64,000 nucleotides of DNA, taken from the NCBI GenBank assembly GCA_900177435.1, contig FXAI01000003.1, positions 62,001-126,000 of the forward strand. The letters are read 5' to 3'. Positions within the stretch are counted from its first letter, which is position 1. Each line of letters opens with the position of its first letter. Shown in pieces: positions 63,524 to 64,000 of this stretch. Source of the DNA: Alteromonadaceae bacterium Bs31 (GTDB taxonomy: Bacteria; Pseudomonadota; Gammaproteobacteria; Pseudomonadales; Cellvibrionaceae). The notes under the pieces were generated by a model, which saw nothing but the letters and a program-made list of their open reading frames with translations, did not search any database and had not been told where the DNA came from. The position numbers were made by a program, and so were the translations under genes.

Positions 63524-64000
63524 TCAGCCCTCATCAGCGAATGTAATCCCGTCCACATTGGGCGCTGGGGGAGGGCTGGGCTTATCCGGTGCAAGCTTGC
63601 TCCCAGGGGCAGCCAAGCTCAGCGCACTCAGGTCAAGTTCCCGCTGAGGCTGAGCCTTGCGTTCATCCGGCCGCAATACATCTGCCCCAGGCTCTGCCAA
63701 GTCAAACTCACTCAAGTCTAGGGACAAACTCTCTTCAGCCCGATACTCATCTTCATTTAAAAGCTTGCCGCTGGCCTCTTTCAGGGACAAGGCTGAGATA
63801 TCGACCTCCACCGGCTCAACGACAGATTTTTCATCAGGCTTTAACAGATCAACGCCAACAGGGGCCAGACCAAAGCCGGCGGAACGCTGATCATCACCCT
63901 CGGAATGAGCGCTTTCTGTCTCGGTGGCAGTTTCTGTCCCGGGGATAAGGCCAGGTTTTTGTTGTTCACTAGTGTCAGGTGTGGAGAAGTTGGCCTTTCC
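63524..64000 (-). CDS. C-terminal part of an acidic repeat protein (start outside window)
   Basis: The minus-strand frame is open to the window edge, so only the last 158 residues are seen. They are rich in Pro, Glu, Asp, Ser and Thr and contain three or four degenerate modules of about 30 residues with the pattern '(V/L)D(I/L)S.(L/F).L.E.G..LL.PDE'. The tail ends 'PPPAPNVDGITFADEG'. I do not recognise the protein; the visible part looks disordered. Confidence 0.7.
   Translation of the reverse strand, partial: GKANFSTPDTSEQQKPGLIPGTETATETESAHSEGDDQRSAGFGLAPVGVDLLKPDEKSVVEPVEVDISALSLKEASGKLLNEDEYRAEESLSLDLSEFDLAEPGADVLRPDERKAQPQRELDLSALSLAAPGSKLAPDKPSPPPAPNVDGITFADEG

Overview
The window looks like a chromosomal segment of a marine gammaproteobacterium of the Pseudomonadales/Cellvibrionales type. 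The evidence is the gene order proA-nadD-rsfS-rlmH-mrdA-rodA-mltB-rlpA and dacC-ybeD-lipB-lipA, the adjacent ubiX-mpl pair, the many c-di-GMP enzymes, and gamma-type rimO and ppa. Genus cannot be fixed by eye. I saw no rRNA, tRNA, CRISPR array, insertion sequence or integrase.

Layout. 1-3639: 3' part of a giant propeller-type hybrid histidine kinase. 3749-6898: pfkA and a membrane PAS-GGDEF-EAL protein (minus strand). 7267-11871: minus-strand operon for a group 3b-type, NAD(P)-linked [NiFe] hydrogenase (hyhB-hyhG-hyhS-hyhL and a maturation protease). 12401-18509: divergent plus-strand hypC-A-B-D-F-E maturation genes. 18744-25730: a complete six-gene ebo cluster in the order D-E-C-A-B-F. 25742-29437: TMEM220-like gene, a second PAS-GGDEF-EAL gene and rimO (minus). 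29524-32438: coupled REC/HD-GYP regulator and GAF histidine kinase (plus). 32449-45309: lipoate, penicillin-binding and elongasome housekeeping genes (minus), with one plus-strand diguanylate cyclase inside. 45365-48670: an ATP-grasp / inactive transglutaminase-7TM / retropepsin-like triad. 48781-53269: HAD phosphatase, glycine-zipper protein, PepSY protein, a PhoP/PhoQ-like two-component pair and a VanZ-like protein (plus). 53236-55839: MMPL/RND exporter. 56064-64000: double-FHA membrane protein, ubiX, mpl, a small DUF6316-type protein, a MASE3 hybrid kinase with three receivers, ppa, and the C-terminal part of a repeat-bearing protein.

The accessory block is 7267-25730. The hydrogenase and its six maturation factors form one self-contained module: structural operon and hyp operon diverge from a 529-bp, repeat-rich intergenic region. 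The ebo cluster follows directly. Ebo clusters (known from cyanobacteria, where one is needed to move a scytonemin precursor to the periplasm, and from Pseudomonas, eustigmatophyte endosymbionts and others) encode a UbiA-like prenyltransferase (EboC), a dehydroquinate-synthase-like enzyme (EboD), a sugar-isomerase-like TIM barrel (EboE), a TatD-like hydrolase (EboB), a phosphatase/pyrophosphatase-like protein (EboF) and EboA of unknown role. The most unusual feature is that EboD here is fused at its N-terminus to a DedA/VTT membrane domain, a fold now known to include polyprenyl-phosphate and phospholipid translocases. This suggests that the ebo product is lipid-linked and is flipped across the membrane. 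No obvious cargo biosynthesis genes are in the window.

The rest is mainly envelope growth (RodA/PBP2, MltB, RlpA, DacC, Mpl) and signalling. There are four c-di-GMP enzymes (two GGDEF-EAL, one GGDEF, one HD-GYP) and four histidine kinases.
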